From contig NZ_WBMS02000027.1 in assembly GCF_008923205.2 (NCBI RefSeq), positions 1-64,000 on the forward strand: a DNA stretch of 64,000 nt, read 5' to 3'. Origin of the DNA: Actinomadura physcomitrii (GTDB taxonomy: Bacteria > Actinomycetota > Actinomycetes > Streptosporangiales > Streptosporangiaceae). A model generated the notes under the pieces. It made no database searches. It was not told the origin of the DNA and was given only the letters and a program-made list of their open reading frames with translations. The position numbers were made by a program, and so were the translations under genes. Of the stretch, positions 32,105 through 41,431 are shown piece after piece (position 1 is the first letter of the stretch; each line of letters begins with the position of its first letter).

Positions 32105-33319
32105 TCAGGGCTGGACGGGGACGCCGCCGCGCCACACGCGCAGCGCGCGCAGGCCGAACGCCCACGCGAACGCGCCTTCGTGGTCGGCGTCCCACAGCAC
32201 GATGTCGGCGAGCATGCCGGGGGCCAGGGAGCCGCGGTCGCCGACGCGCAGGGCGGCGGCCCCGCCGAGGGTGGCGGCGCGCAGCGCCTCGGTGACGCTC
32301 AGCCCGAACATCGCCACGGACAGGCCGATGACCAGCGGCATCGAGGTGATGCCGCACTGGCCGGGGTTGTGGTCGGTGCCGAGCGCGACGGTGACGCCGC
32401 GGTCGATCATCTGCCGGACGGGCGCCGGGGCGCGGCTGCTGTTGAGGGCGCTGCCGGGGCAGACGGTGGCGGTGACGCCGGCGTGCGCGAGGGCCTTGAT
32501 GTCGTCGTCGTTGGCCTGGGTGAGCAGGTCGGCGGACGCGCAGCCGACCTCGGCGGCGACCTGCGCGGCGCCGATGCGCTCGTTGGCGCAGGCGTGCATG
32601 CGGGCCTTCAGCCCGGCGCGCTTGCCGGTGAGCAGCAGGGCGCGGGCCTCTTCGGCGGTGAAGTGGCCCTCGTCGCAGTAGACGTCGATCGAGTCGGCGC
32701 CGGCGACGGCGGCGTCGCCGGCCCACAGGCGGACGGCCTCGATGTAGTCGCGGCGGCGGCCGAAGAACTCCGGCGGGAGGATGTGGGCGGCGAGGAACGT
32801 GGCGTGGATGCGGGGCATGGACGGCTCGCCCTCGAGCGAGCGCAGCATCCGGATGTCGGCGAGCTCCCCGTCGCGGGTGAGGTGGTAGCCGGTCTTGGCC
32901 TCGACGGTGGTGGTGCCTGCGAGGATCCACTGGCGCAGCCGCTCGCGGACGCCGTTGCACAGCGTCCAGGGGTCGGTGCCGCGGGTCACGGTGACGGTGG
33001 AGTTGACGCCGCCGCCCGCCGCCGCGATCGCCGAGTGCGACGAGCCGCTGGTGCGCATCGCGAGCTCGGCCCAGCGGTTGCCCGCGTAGACGGGGTGGGA
33101 GTGGGCGTCGATGAGGCCGGGGGTGACCAGGCCGCCGCCGAGGTTCTCGACGTGGTCGACGTCGACGATGTCGTCGATGATGCCGGGGACGCTCTGCGGG
33201 AGGTCCGAGGCGGGGCCGGCCCACACGATGCGGTCGTCGTGGATCAGCACGGCGGCGTTGCTGCAGACGTCGGTGCCCGTCCAGAGCCTGCCGATGTTCG
33301 TCAACAGCCGTACCGTCAT
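32105..33319 (-). CDS. hutI: Imidazolonepropionase
   Basis: A 404-residue amidohydrolase that opens 4-imidazolone-5-propionate to formiminoglutamate in histidine degradation. Metal ligands are visible in LIDAHSHPVYAG, HATFLAAH and TDHNPGQCG. The ATG at 33319 (MTVRLLTNIGRLWTG) gives normal length; the 38 upstream codons lack conservation. hutH, hutU and a formiminoglutamate hydrolase gene are not adjacent, so the pathway must be completed elsewhere. The 541 bp to hflX hold the hflX terminator and no convincing gene. Confidence 0.95.
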   Translation of the reverse strand: MTVRLLTNIGRLWTGTDVCSNAAVLIHDDRIVWAGPASDLPQSVPGIIDDIVDVDHVENLGGGLVTPGLIDAHSHPVYAGNRWAELAMRTSGSSHSAIAAAGGGVNSTVTVTRGTDPWTLCNGVRERLRQWILAGTTTVEAKTGYHLTRDGELADIRMLRSLEGEPSMPRIHATFLAAHILPPEFFGRRRDYIEAVRLWAGDAAVAGADSIDVYCDEGHFTAEEARALLLTGKRAGLKARMHACANERIGAAQVAAEVGCASADLLTQANDDDIKALAHAGVTATVCPGSALNSSRAPAPVRQMIDRGVTVALGTDHNPGQCGITSMPLVIGLSVAMFGLSVTEALRAATLGGAAALRVGDRGSLAPGMLADIVLWDADHEGAFAWAFGLRALRVWRGGVPVQP

Positions 33320-33788
33320 AGGGTCACCGACCTGCTTCGGACGACGCGCCGCACGGCGCGGTACCGGACGCTGTGTGAGAGGGGAGCAGGAAGTGATGGA
33401 GCGGGCCGCCTGCGCGCCGTCCGGTGTTCGCACCTGCCATGGATGGGGCCACCTGCTCTCGATCCGAAACGCCGACTGGGTGCCGGCGATTCACCGTTGG
33501 AGGGTCGGGTGATCGGGCGACCACCACTGGCAACGAGACCGGAGATATCGGTTTCGTCACGGTAGTGCACTACGGGTCCGCCCGACAAGCTCTGGGCGGC
33601 GCGGGTCGGCCGACGCGACGGGGCCTGCCCGCTCGTCCGCGCGCCGCTTGTCGTGCGTTCCGGAACCATCGACAGCCATCACCAGCCCCCTAGCCCTTCG
33701 ACCGTACGGATTTCAACCGAACCGTCAAGCCGATTGGGGAAGCTGTCACCGTTCGGCGACCAGGTTCCGGCCGGCCCCGGTATCCGGA

Positions 33789-33825
33789 CGGGCTCGGACC
33801 GCCCTTTTCGGACGGCCCGAGCCCG
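33789..33825 (-). terminator. Terminator of hflX
   Basis: Arms CGGGCTCGG and CCCGAGCCCG with an inner partly paired CCGCC/GGACGG surround CTTTTC, 36 bp past the hflX stop codon. A strong stem without a long U-run, as is common in high-G+C genomes. Confidence 0.7.
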
Positions 33826-33860
33826 GAAGAACGGTAACGCGGTCCGGCGGACCGGAACGG

Positions 33861-35306
33861 TCAGACGATCTGCGCCGCGACCTCGTACCGGGACAGCTCG
33901 CCCGCGACGTCCTCGGGAACGCGCGCGTGCAGCAGCGTGCCCTCGGCGACGTGCTCCTGCTTGAGCACCTCGCCGCGGTCGTGCACCCGCGCGACCAGGT
34001 CGCCGCGCTCGTAGGGGACCAGCGCGCGCAGCTCGGCCTCCAGGCCCGGCAGGTCGGCCTCGACGGCCTCCCGCAGTTCCTCGATGCCGAACCCGGTGCG
34101 GGCGGAGACGACGACGCTGTGCGGCTCGCGCCGCTGGAGGCGGGCGATCGCGAGGTCGTCGGCGGCGTCCGCCTTGTTGATCACGACGATCTCCGGGATC
34201 GCGTCGGCGCCGATCTCGCGCAGCACCTCGCGGACGGCGTCGATCTGCGCCTCGGGGTCGGCGTCGGAGCCGTCCACGACGTGCAGGATCAGCCCGGCGT
34301 CGGTGACCTCCTCCAGCGTCGAGCGGAACGCCTCGACGAGCTGGTGCGGCAGGTGCCGGACGAACCCGACGGTGTCGGCGAGGGTGTAGGCGCGGCCGCC
34401 CGGCGTCTCGGCGCGCCGGACGGTGGGGTCGAGGGTGGCGAACAGCGCGTTCTCCACCAGCACCCCGGCGCCGGTGAGCCGGTTGAGCAGGGACGACTTG
34501 CCGGCGTTGGTGTAGCCGGCGATGGCGACGGCGGGCACCTCGTTGCGGCGGCGCTCGCCGCGCTTGGTGTCGCGGGACTTGGACATCTCGGCGATCTGCC
34601 GGCGCAGCTTGGCCATCCGGGTGCGGATCCGCCGCCGGTCCAGCTCGATCTTGGTCTCGCCGGGGCCGCGGCCGCCGATCCCGACGCCGCCCGCGGCGCG
34701 CCCGCCGACCTGCCGGGACAGGTTGCCGCCCCAGCCGCGCAGGCGCGGCAGCAGGTAGTCGAGCTGCGCGAGCTCGACCTGCGCCTTGCCCTCGCGGCTC
34801 TTGGCGTGCTGGGCGAAGATGTCGAGGATCAGCGCGGTCCGGTCGATGACCTTGACCTGGACTGTCTCCTCCAGGTGCCGCAGCTGGCTCGGGGCCAGCT
34901 CGCCGTCGCAGATGACGGTGTCGGCGCCGGTGGAGATGACGACGTCGCGCAGCTCGGCGGCCTTGCCCGAGCCGATGTAGGTGGCCGGGTCGGGCCGGGA
35001 GCGGCGCTGGACGAGGCCCTCGAGAACCTCGGAGCCCGCCGTCTCGGCGAGCAGCGCCAGCTCGCGCAGGGAGTTCTCGGCGTCGGCCGCGGTGCCCTCG
35101 GTCCACACGCCGACGAGGACGACCCGCTCCAGGCGCAGGGCGCGGTACTCGACCTCGGTGACATCGGTGAGCTCGGTGGACAGTCCCGCGACGCGGCGCA
35201 GTGCCCGCCGGTCCTCCAGGTCGAGCTCGCCGGTCATGGGCTCGGCGTCGAACTCGTCGTAGGTCCGGTCTTCGTGGGTCTGGTCTGCAGAGAAAGGAAG
35301 AGTCAT
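33861..35306 (-). CDS. hflX: Ribosome-associated GTPase HflX
   Basis: A 481-residue protein. The N-terminal HflX domain (GSGKAAELRD, then DIFAQHAKSREGKAQVELAQ) and the glycine-rich GGRGPGETKIELDRR linker precede the G domain with GYTNAGKSSLLNRL, DTVGFVRHLP and NKAD. HflX splits stalled or stressed ribosomes. The ATG at 35306 (MTLPFSADQ) is chosen over the upstream codon, with GAAAGGAAG just before it. It is divergent from aceB. Confidence 0.95.
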   Translation of the reverse strand: MTLPFSADQTHEDRTYDEFDAEPMTGELDLEDRRALRRVAGLSTELTDVTEVEYRALRLERVVLVGVWTEGTAADAENSLRELALLAETAGSEVLEGLVQRRSRPDPATYIGSGKAAELRDVVISTGADTVICDGELAPSQLRHLEETVQVKVIDRTALILDIFAQHAKSREGKAQVELAQLDYLLPRLRGWGGNLSRQVGGRAAGGVGIGGRGPGETKIELDRRRIRTRMAKLRRQIAEMSKSRDTKRGERRRNEVPAVAIAGYTNAGKSSLLNRLTGAGVLVENALFATLDPTVRRAETPGGRAYTLADTVGFVRHLPHQLVEAFRSTLEEVTDAGLILHVVDGSDADPEAQIDAVREVLREIGADAIPEIVVINKADAADDLAIARLQRREPHSVVVSARTGFGIEELREAVEADLPGLEAELRALVPYERGDLVARVHDRGEVLKQEHVAEGTLLHARVPEDVAGELSRYEVAAQIV

Positions 35307-35448
35307 ATGTCCTCGGTAGAACGCCGCGGCGCGGCCGTGTCTTCCCCGAAATCGTCTCACGGGCGTCCCGGCGGGTCACGTGGTTATCGAGTGCGTACCC
35401 GCCATGCGTGCGGGGAGGTCAACGGCACAGCGGAAGGGTGCCCCCGCT

Positions 35449-35478
35449 TTGACCGGGCTCTGAACCGCCGAGTAGCGT
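35449..35478 (+). promoter_or_regulatory. Putative aceB promoter
   Basis: TTGACC at 35449-35454 and TAGCGT at 35473-35478 are 18 nt apart, near-ideal for a housekeeping promoter. About 20 nt downstream, TGGAATTTCA (35497-35506) is a near-palindrome that could bind an IclR-type regulator; that last point is speculative. Confidence 0.5.
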
Positions 35479-35526
35479 TACTCCATAAGACAGAAGTGGA
35501 ATTTCATCAGACGAAAGGGCGAGCAG

Positions 35527-37134
35527 ATGGCCGAACTGGACGGTGTCGAGGTCGCTGGGCCTCTCGGGGAGCGGTACGAGGAGATCCTGACGCCCGAGGC
35601 GCTCGGCCTGCTCGCCGCGCTCCAGCGTGAGCTGGGCGGACGCCGCAAGGAGCTGCTGGCGGCCCGCGCGGAGCGCCAGCGCGCGCTGTCCGAGGGCGGG
35701 ACGCTGGACTTCCTGCCCGAGACCGCGTCCGTCCGCGCGGACGCGACCTGGCGGGTCGCCGACCCTGCGCCCGGCCTGGAGGACCGCCGCGTCGAGATCA
35801 CCGGCCCGACGGACCGGAAGATGACCATCAACGCGCTGAACTCGGGCGCGAAGGTGTGGCTGGCCGACTTCGAGGACGCCAACACCCCGCTGTGGAACAA
35901 CATGATCGAGGGGCAGCTGAACCTGCGCGACGCCCTCGACCGCACCATCGACTTCACCGACGCCACGTCCGGCAAGTCCTACGCGCTCAAGGACGACGCC
36001 GAGCTGGCCACCATCGTCGTGCGCCCCCGCGGCTGGCACATGGACGAGAAGCACCTCCTCGTCGACGGCGAGCCGATGTCGGGGTCGCTGTTCGACTTCG
36101 GGCTGTACCTCTTCCACAGCGCGCGCCGGCAGCTGGACAAGGGCAAGGGCCCCTACTTCTACCTGCCGAAGATGGAGAGCCACCTGGAGGCGCGGCTCTG
36201 GAACGACGCCTTCAACCTCGCCCAGGACGCCCTGGGGATCCCGCGCGGCACCATCCGCGCGACCGTGCTGATCGAGACGATCCCGGCCGCGTTCGAGATG
36301 GAGGAGATCCTCTACGAACTGCGCGACCACTCCGCCGGCCTGAACGCCGGCCGCTGGGACTACCTGTTCTCGGTGATCAAGAAGTTCCGCGACCGCGGCG
36401 CCGACTTCGTGCTGCCCGAGCGCAACGCGATCACCATGACGGCGCCGTTCATGCGCGCCTACACCGAGCTGCTCGTCCGCACCTGCCACAAGCGCGGCGC
36501 GCACGCGATCGGCGGCATGGCCGCGTTCATCCCGTCCCGCAAGGACGAGGAGGTCAACAAGGTCGCGCTGGAGAAGGTCCGGGCCGACAAGACCCGCGAG
36601 TCCGGCGACGGGTTCGACGGCTCCTGGGTCGCCCACCCCGACCTCGTCCCGGTCTGCCGGGAGGTCTTCGACGGCGTGCTCGGCGACAAGCCCAACCAGC
36701 GCGACCGGCTCCGCGAGGACGTCGACGTCTCGGCCGCCGACCTGCTCAACATCAAGGCCACCCCCGGCGAGATCACCGAGGCCGGCGTCCGCAACAACAT
36801 CGACGTCGCGCTGCGCTACCTGGCGACCTGGCTCAACGGCTCCGGCGCCGTCGCCATCCACAACCTCATGGAGGACGCCGCCACCGCGGAGATCTCCCGC
36901 TCGCAGGTCTGGCAGTGGATCTACAACGGCGTCTCCACCGCCGAGGGCAAGGAGATCACCAAGGAGTGGGTCGAGCGGCTCCTCGACGAGGAGCTGGCCA
37001 AGATCCGCGCCGAGCTGGGCGAGGCGTACAACGAGCCGCGCTACGACCAGGCCGTGACCCTCTTCAAGGAGGTCACGCTCGCCGACGAGTACTCCGAGTT
37101 CCTCACCACCCCCGCCTACCAGCAGTTCCCGTAA
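35527..37134 (+). CDS. aceB: Malate synthase A
   Basis: A 535-residue enzyme that joins glyoxylate and acetyl-CoA to malate. Typical segments: DFLPETASVR near the N-terminus, MTINALNSGAKVWLADFEDA, RPRGWHMDEKH, and YLPKMESHLEARLW, with the DYLFSVIKKF and SGAVAIHNLMEDAATAEISR motifs later. The length matches the A form. AAAGGG lies about 9 nt before the ATG. It precedes glcDEF on the same strand, and together they convert glycolate to malate. The stop codon is 3 nt before repeat copy E. Confidence 0.97.
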   Translation: MAELDGVEVAGPLGERYEEILTPEALGLLAALQRELGGRRKELLAARAERQRALSEGGTLDFLPETASVRADATWRVADPAPGLEDRRVEITGPTDRKMTINALNSGAKVWLADFEDANTPLWNNMIEGQLNLRDALDRTIDFTDATSGKSYALKDDAELATIVVRPRGWHMDEKHLLVDGEPMSGSLFDFGLYLFHSARRQLDKGKGPYFYLPKMESHLEARLWNDAFNLAQDALGIPRGTIRATVLIETIPAAFEMEEILYELRDHSAGLNAGRWDYLFSVIKKFRDRGADFVLPERNAITMTAPFMRAYTELLVRTCHKRGAHAIGGMAAFIPSRKDEEVNKVALEKVRADKTRESGDGFDGSWVAHPDLVPVCREVFDGVLGDKPNQRDRLREDVDVSAADLLNIKATPGEITEAGVRNNIDVALRYLATWLNGSGAVAIHNLMEDAATAEISRSQVWQWIYNGVSTAEGKEITKEWVERLLDEELAKIRAELGEAYNEPRYDQAVTLFKEVTLADEYSEFLTTPAYQQFP

Positions 37135-37137
37135 CTC

Positions 37138-37273
37138 CCAGGGGGCGACCCCCTCGAACCCCCGTCACGGTCGGCAGGCCGTTTCCCGCTCCGCTCGAGC
37201 TCCGCGCGAAACAGCCTGCCGACCGCCGGGCGGGCCCGCTGCGCTCGCTGCACTCGCTCCGCGTGCCCGCCCG
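37138..37273 (+). repeat. Three-hairpin 3'-UTR repeat, copy E (after aceB)
   Basis: It starts 3 nt after the aceB stop codon. Hairpin 1 is 37138-37156 with one changed base (CCCCCTCG), hairpin 2 is 37169-37224 and hairpin 3 is 37228-37272. Hairpin 3 arms are GGGCGGGC and GCCCGCCC, against GGGCAGGC and GCCTGCCC in copies B-D: another paired change. It separates aceB from glcD and ends 67 bp before the glcD start. Confidence 0.88.
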
Positions 37274-37339
37274 TTGTAGCGCAGGGGGACGAGTTCCGGG
37301 GATTCCTGGGGATCTTGCCGTGCGCGGGGGGCCGGGAGG

Positions 37340-38800
37340 ATGGTGGAGGGGATGGAACCGCTACTGAAGGCGCTGGGCCTGCGCCTGGACGCGCTGCTCG
37401 GGACCGACCGGGTGATCACCGACCCGGTGCGGCTGCGCACGTACGAGTGCGACGGCCTCACCAACCACCGGTCGACGCCCGGGATCGTCGTGCTCCCCGA
37501 CACCGCCGAGGAGATCGCGGCGATCGTGCGCGTGTGCGCGCGGGCGGGCGTCCCCTACGTGGCGCGCGGGTCCGGGACGGGCCTGTCCGGCGGGGCGCTC
37601 CCCCGCGCGGACGGCGTGCTGATCGTCACGTCCCGGATGCGCCGGATCCTGGAGATCGACATCCCGGGGCAGCGGGCCGTGGTCGAGCCCGGCGTGATCA
37701 ACCTGGACGTGACCCGGGCGGTGCGCCCGTACGGGTACTACTTCGCGCCCGATCCGTCCAGCCAGCAGATCTGCTCGGTCGGCGGGAACGTGGCGGAGAA
37801 CTCCGGCGGCGCGCACTGCCTGAAGTACGGCTTCACCGCCCATCACGTGCTGGCGTGCGAGGTCGTGACGCCGGACGGGGAGCTGGTGGAGCTGGCGGCG
37901 GACGGCCCCGGCTACGACCTGCTCGGCGTGTTCGTCGGAGCGGAGGGCACGCTCGGCATCGCCACGAAGATCACGGTGCGGCTGACGCGGGTGCCGGAGA
38001 CCGTGCAGACGCTGCTCGCGGCGTTCGGGTCGATCGAGGCGGGCGGGACCGCGGTGTCGGCGATCATCGGCGCGGGGATGGTGCCGGCGGCGATCGAGAT
38101 GATGGACGCGCTGTCCATCGAGGCCGCGGAGGCGGCGGTGCGCTGCGAGTACCCGCCGGGCGCCGGCGCGGTGCTGATCGTGGAGCTGGACGGCCCGGAC
38201 GCGGAGGTCGCCGCGCAGTTCGCCGAGGTGGAGCGGCTGTGCCGGGACGCGGGCGCGTTCGAGATCCGGATCGCGGCGGACGACGCGGAGCGCGCGCTGA
38301 TCTGGAAGGGGCGCAAGTCGGCGTTCGCGGCGGTCGGCCGGATCAGCCCCGCCTACATCGTGCAGGACGGTGTGATCCCCCGCACCGCGCTGCCGCGGGT
38401 GCTGGCGCGGATCGACGCGCTGTCGGCGGAGTCGGGCGTGCGGGTCGCGAACGTGTTCCACGCCGGGGACGGCAACCTGCATCCGCTGGTGCTGTTCGAC
38501 GACGCCGAGCCGGGCGCCGCGGAGCGCGCCGAGGTGGTGTCGGGCGCGATCCTCGACCTGTGCATCGAGCACGGCGGGTCCATTACCGGCGAGCACGGCG
38601 TGGGCGTGGACAAGTCCCGCTACATGCCGCGGATGTTCAGCGACACCGATCTGGACACGATGCAGATGGTCCGCTGCGGGTTCGATCCGGCGGGGCTGTG
38701 CAACCCGGGGAAGGTCTTCCCCACGCCGCGGCTGTGCGGCGAGGTCCCGGGCGTGCGGAAGGGCCCGCACCCGTTCGAGGGAAAGGCGGACGTCTTCTGA
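37340..38800 (+). CDS. glcD: Glycolate oxidase subunit GlcD (FAD-linked)
   Basis: A 486-residue FAD_binding_4 flavoprotein. YVARGSGTGLSGGALP and SSQQICSVGGNVAENSGGAH (split by family as the FAD-binding region) lie in the N-terminal half, and GDGNLHPLVLF and SITGEHGVGVDKSRYMP in the C-terminal domain. It oxidises glycolate to glyoxylate with GlcE and GlcF. Two ATGs 12 nt apart compete; GGGAGG precedes the first and GGAGGGG lies between them, so the first is kept with moderate certainty. The stop shares one base with the glcE start (TGATG). Confidence 0.94.
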   Translation: MVEGMEPLLKALGLRLDALLGTDRVITDPVRLRTYECDGLTNHRSTPGIVVLPDTAEEIAAIVRVCARAGVPYVARGSGTGLSGGALPRADGVLIVTSRMRRILEIDIPGQRAVVEPGVINLDVTRAVRPYGYYFAPDPSSQQICSVGGNVAENSGGAHCLKYGFTAHHVLACEVVTPDGELVELAADGPGYDLLGVFVGAEGTLGIATKITVRLTRVPETVQTLLAAFGSIEAGGTAVSAIIGAGMVPAAIEMMDALSIEAAEAAVRCEYPPGAGAVLIVELDGPDAEVAAQFAEVERLCRDAGAFEIRIAADDAERALIWKGRKSAFAAVGRISPAYIVQDGVIPRTALPRVLARIDALSAESGVRVANVFHAGDGNLHPLVLFDDAEPGAAERAEVVSGAILDLCIEHGGSITGEHGVGVDKSRYMPRMFSDTDLDTMQMVRCGFDPAGLCNPGKVFPTPRLCGEVPGVRKGPHPFEGKADVF

Positions 38801-40005
38801 TGCGGCCGTTGGAGGCGCTGGCGAAGGTCTGCGTTGACGTCCGCGCGGGCGAGCCCGAGGAGGGCGTGCTGGGCGTGCAGCCCGCGCTGGTGGCGGCCCC
38901 CGCGTCCGTCGCGGAGGCCGCGGAGGTGATGCGCGCCGCCGCCGAGCAGGGCCTGTCCGTGGTCCCTCGCGGCGCCGAGACGCGGCTGGACTGGGGGACG
39001 CCTCCGCGGCGGTGCGACCTGCTGGTGGACACCCACCGCCTGGACGGGCTGGTCGAGCACGCCTCCGGCGACCTCGTCGCCACGGCGGAGGCGGGGCTTT
39101 CGCTGGAGGCGCTCGCGGAGAGGCTGGCGGAGAAGGGGCAGCGGCTGTCGCTGGACGTCCCGCTGCCCGGATCCACGGTCGGCGGGACGATCGCCACCGG
39201 GGCCGCCGGCCCGCTCCGGACGCTGTTCGGGACGCCGCGCAACCTCGTCATCGGCCTCACGGTCGTGCGGGCGGACGGGAAGGTCGCGCGGTCCGGCGGG
39301 AAGGTCGTCAAGAACGTCGCGGGGTACGACCTGGGGCGGCTGTTCTCCGGTTCGTACGGGACGCTCGGGCTCATCGTGGAGGCGACGTTCCGGCTGCACC
39401 CGGTGCCGGCCGCGGCGGCGTGGGTCACGCGCCGGGTCGGCGGCCCGGAGGAGGCGCACGAGGCCGTCCAGGCCGTCCTGCACTCTCCGGCGGCGCCGAG
39501 CGCTCTCGAGTACATCCATCCCGGGACGGTCGCGGCGCTGCTGGAGGGCGTTCCGGACGGTGTCGCCGCGCGCGCTGGGCGGCTCGTCGACCTTCTAGGA
39601 GGCGATGCCCGGATCACGGAGGACGCGCCGGACGGCTGGGGCCTGTACCCGGACGGCACCACCCTCATCGACGCGTCCGCACCACCGCCGTCCCTCCGCG
39701 AACTCATCGGCCTTGTCGACGGCCTACAGCACGACGTGGCGATGACATGGAGCGGCGTCGGACACGGGCAGATCGGTCTCCCTTCGGGCATGACGTCCGA
39801 GGAGGTGGGCGGGGCGCTCGGCGCACTGCGCGACGTCCTAGGACGCCACAAGGGCGGTGCCGTCGTCCGCTACGCGCCGCAGGAAGTGCGCAGTGAGATC
39901 GACATGTGGGGGCCGGTGCCGTCCCTCGCGCTGATGCGCCGGGTGAAGGACCAGTTCGATCCCGATCATCGGCTGTCCCCCGGCCGCTTCGTGGGAGGAA
40001 TCTGA
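38800..40005 (+). CDS. glcE: Glycolate oxidase subunit GlcE (FAD-binding)
   Basis: A 401-residue FAD_binding_4 protein, shorter than GlcD. VVPRGAETRLDWGTPP, STVGGTIATGAAGPLRTLFG, GGKVVKNVAGYDLGRLFSGS and the C-terminal motif FDPDHRLSPGRF are typical of GlcE. Its start and stop overlap glcD and glcF by one base each (TGATG), so the three subunits are made together. Third-position G+C remains high, with no sign of recent transfer. Confidence 0.93.
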   Translation: MRPLEALAKVCVDVRAGEPEEGVLGVQPALVAAPASVAEAAEVMRAAAEQGLSVVPRGAETRLDWGTPPRRCDLLVDTHRLDGLVEHASGDLVATAEAGLSLEALAERLAEKGQRLSLDVPLPGSTVGGTIATGAAGPLRTLFGTPRNLVIGLTVVRADGKVARSGGKVVKNVAGYDLGRLFSGSYGTLGLIVEATFRLHPVPAAAAWVTRRVGGPEEAHEAVQAVLHSPAAPSALEYIHPGTVAALLEGVPDGVAARAGRLVDLLGGDARITEDAPDGWGLYPDGTTLIDASAPPPSLRELIGLVDGLQHDVAMTWSGVGHGQIGLPSGMTSEEVGGALGALRDVLGRHKGGAVVRYAPQEVRSEIDMWGPVPSLALMRRVKDQFDPDHRLSPGRFVGGI

Positions 40006-41291
40006 TGAGCGCGCAGGACGACCTCCCGGAGCTGCTCGGCGACTGCGTGCACTGCGGGTTCTGCCTGCCGACGTGCCCCACGTACGTGCTGTGGGGCGAG
40101 GAGATGGACTCGCCGCGCGGCCGCATCCACCTCATGCAGCAGCACATCGAGGGCGCGCCGCTCAACGCGCCGATGGTGCAGCACTTCGACCAGTGCCTGG
40201 GGTGCATGGCGTGCGTGACGGCCTGCCCGTCGGGCGTGCAGTACGACCGGCTCATCGAGACGACGCGGGCCGAAGTGGAGCGCGAGCATCCCCGTTCGCT
40301 GAAGGAGCGGGCCGTACGCGGGGCGATCTTCCGCCTGTTCCCGTACAGGCGTCGTCTGCGCGCGCTCCGCGGCCCGCTGCGCGCCTACCAGAAGTCGGGT
40401 CTGGACCGGCTGGTGCGGCGCAGCGGCGTCCTGGAACGCGTCTCTCCGTCCGTCGCGGCGATGGAACGTCTCGCGCCGCCCCTGGGCAAGGCGCCGCGCC
40501 TGCCCGAGTTCGTCGCCGCGCGCGGTGAGCGCCGCGCGACGGTCGGGATGCTGACGGGCTGCGTCCAAGGCGAGTTCTTCCCCGGCGTCAATGCGGCCAC
40601 CGCGCGCGTCCTGGCGCTGGAGGGCTGCGACGTGGTCATCCCGAAGCACCAGGGCTGCTGCGGGGCGCTGTCACTGCACTCGGGACGCGAGGACGAGGCC
40701 CGGGCCTTCGCGCGCCGGACGGTCGAGACCTTCGAGTCCGCCGACGTCATCGTGGTGAACTCGGCGGGCTGCGGGTCGGCGATGAAGGAGTACCGGGCGC
40801 TGCTCGCCGACGACCCGTCCTGGGCAGCGCGGGCCGAGGCGCTCTCCGCCAGGACCAGGGACCTCGCCGAGTTCCTCGTGGAGCTCGGGCCCCGCGCGGA
40901 ACGGCGGCCACTTCCGGTCACCCTCGCCTACCACGACGCGTGCCACCTGTCCCATGCGCAGGGGGTCCGCGCCCAGCCGCGGGCCCTGCTGGGCGGCATC
41001 CCGGAGCTGACCGTCGTGGAGATAGCCGAACCGGACCTCTGCTGCGGCTCCGCGGGCACCTACAACCTGCTGCAACCGGAGGCGGCCTCCGCGTTGGGCG
41101 ACCGCAAGGCGGTGAACGTGGACGCCACCGGAGCCGAACTACTCGTCGCCGCCAACCCCGGCTGCTCCATGCAGATCGCCACCGCGCTGCAACGCCGCGG
41201 CGCGCACATCGCGGTCGCGCACACCGCGCAGGTGCTCGACGCCTCCCTGCGCGGGCTCGGCCGCGACGCCCTTGTCGGACGCACTTCGTAA
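40005..41291 (+). CDS. glcF: Glycolate oxidase iron-sulfur subunit GlcF
   Basis: A 428-residue protein. Two [4Fe-4S] ferredoxin-like motifs, CVHCGFCLPTCP (from Cys14) and CLGCMACVTACP, carry electrons from the flavin subunits towards the quinone pool. Two CCG-domain motifs follow (HQGCCGALSLHSG and DLCCGSAGTYN). An internal CxxC-type pair completes the heterodisulfide-reductase-like domain. The ATG is fixed by the TGATG junction with glcE and GGGAGGAA just upstream. Confidence 0.95.
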   Translation: MSAQDDLPELLGDCVHCGFCLPTCPTYVLWGEEMDSPRGRIHLMQQHIEGAPLNAPMVQHFDQCLGCMACVTACPSGVQYDRLIETTRAEVEREHPRSLKERAVRGAIFRLFPYRRRLRALRGPLRAYQKSGLDRLVRRSGVLERVSPSVAAMERLAPPLGKAPRLPEFVAARGERRATVGMLTGCVQGEFFPGVNAATARVLALEGCDVVIPKHQGCCGALSLHSGREDEARAFARRTVETFESADVIVVNSAGCGSAMKEYRALLADDPSWAARAEALSARTRDLAEFLVELGPRAERRPLPVTLAYHDACHLSHAQGVRAQPRALLGGIPELTVVEIAEPDLCCGSAGTYNLLQPEAASALGDRKAVNVDATGAELLVAANPGCSMQIATALQRRGAHIAVAHTAQVLDASLRGLGRDALVGRTS

Positions 41292-41431
41292 GGCCCTGAC
41301 CAGGTGGTACGCCGCTTCCCCGGCCGGAGAAGCCCCGCCGCCGCGGTTCCGGCCGTCCTGTATCGTGACTGGCCCCTGCAGGCAGGACGCGCTAACTGGG
41401 CAGAAAACGGGCCCGAGGGAGCACGAGAAAC

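Noticed and set aside
33316..33669. Small open frames in the hutI-hflX gap
   Set aside because: Several overlapping frames on both strands have no family features or ribosome sites; the interval ends in the hflX terminator.
35497..35506. IclR-type operator upstream of aceB
   Set aside because: TGGAATTTCA is only a near-palindrome of 10 bp and could occur by chance; it is mentioned with the promoter but not listed as a site.
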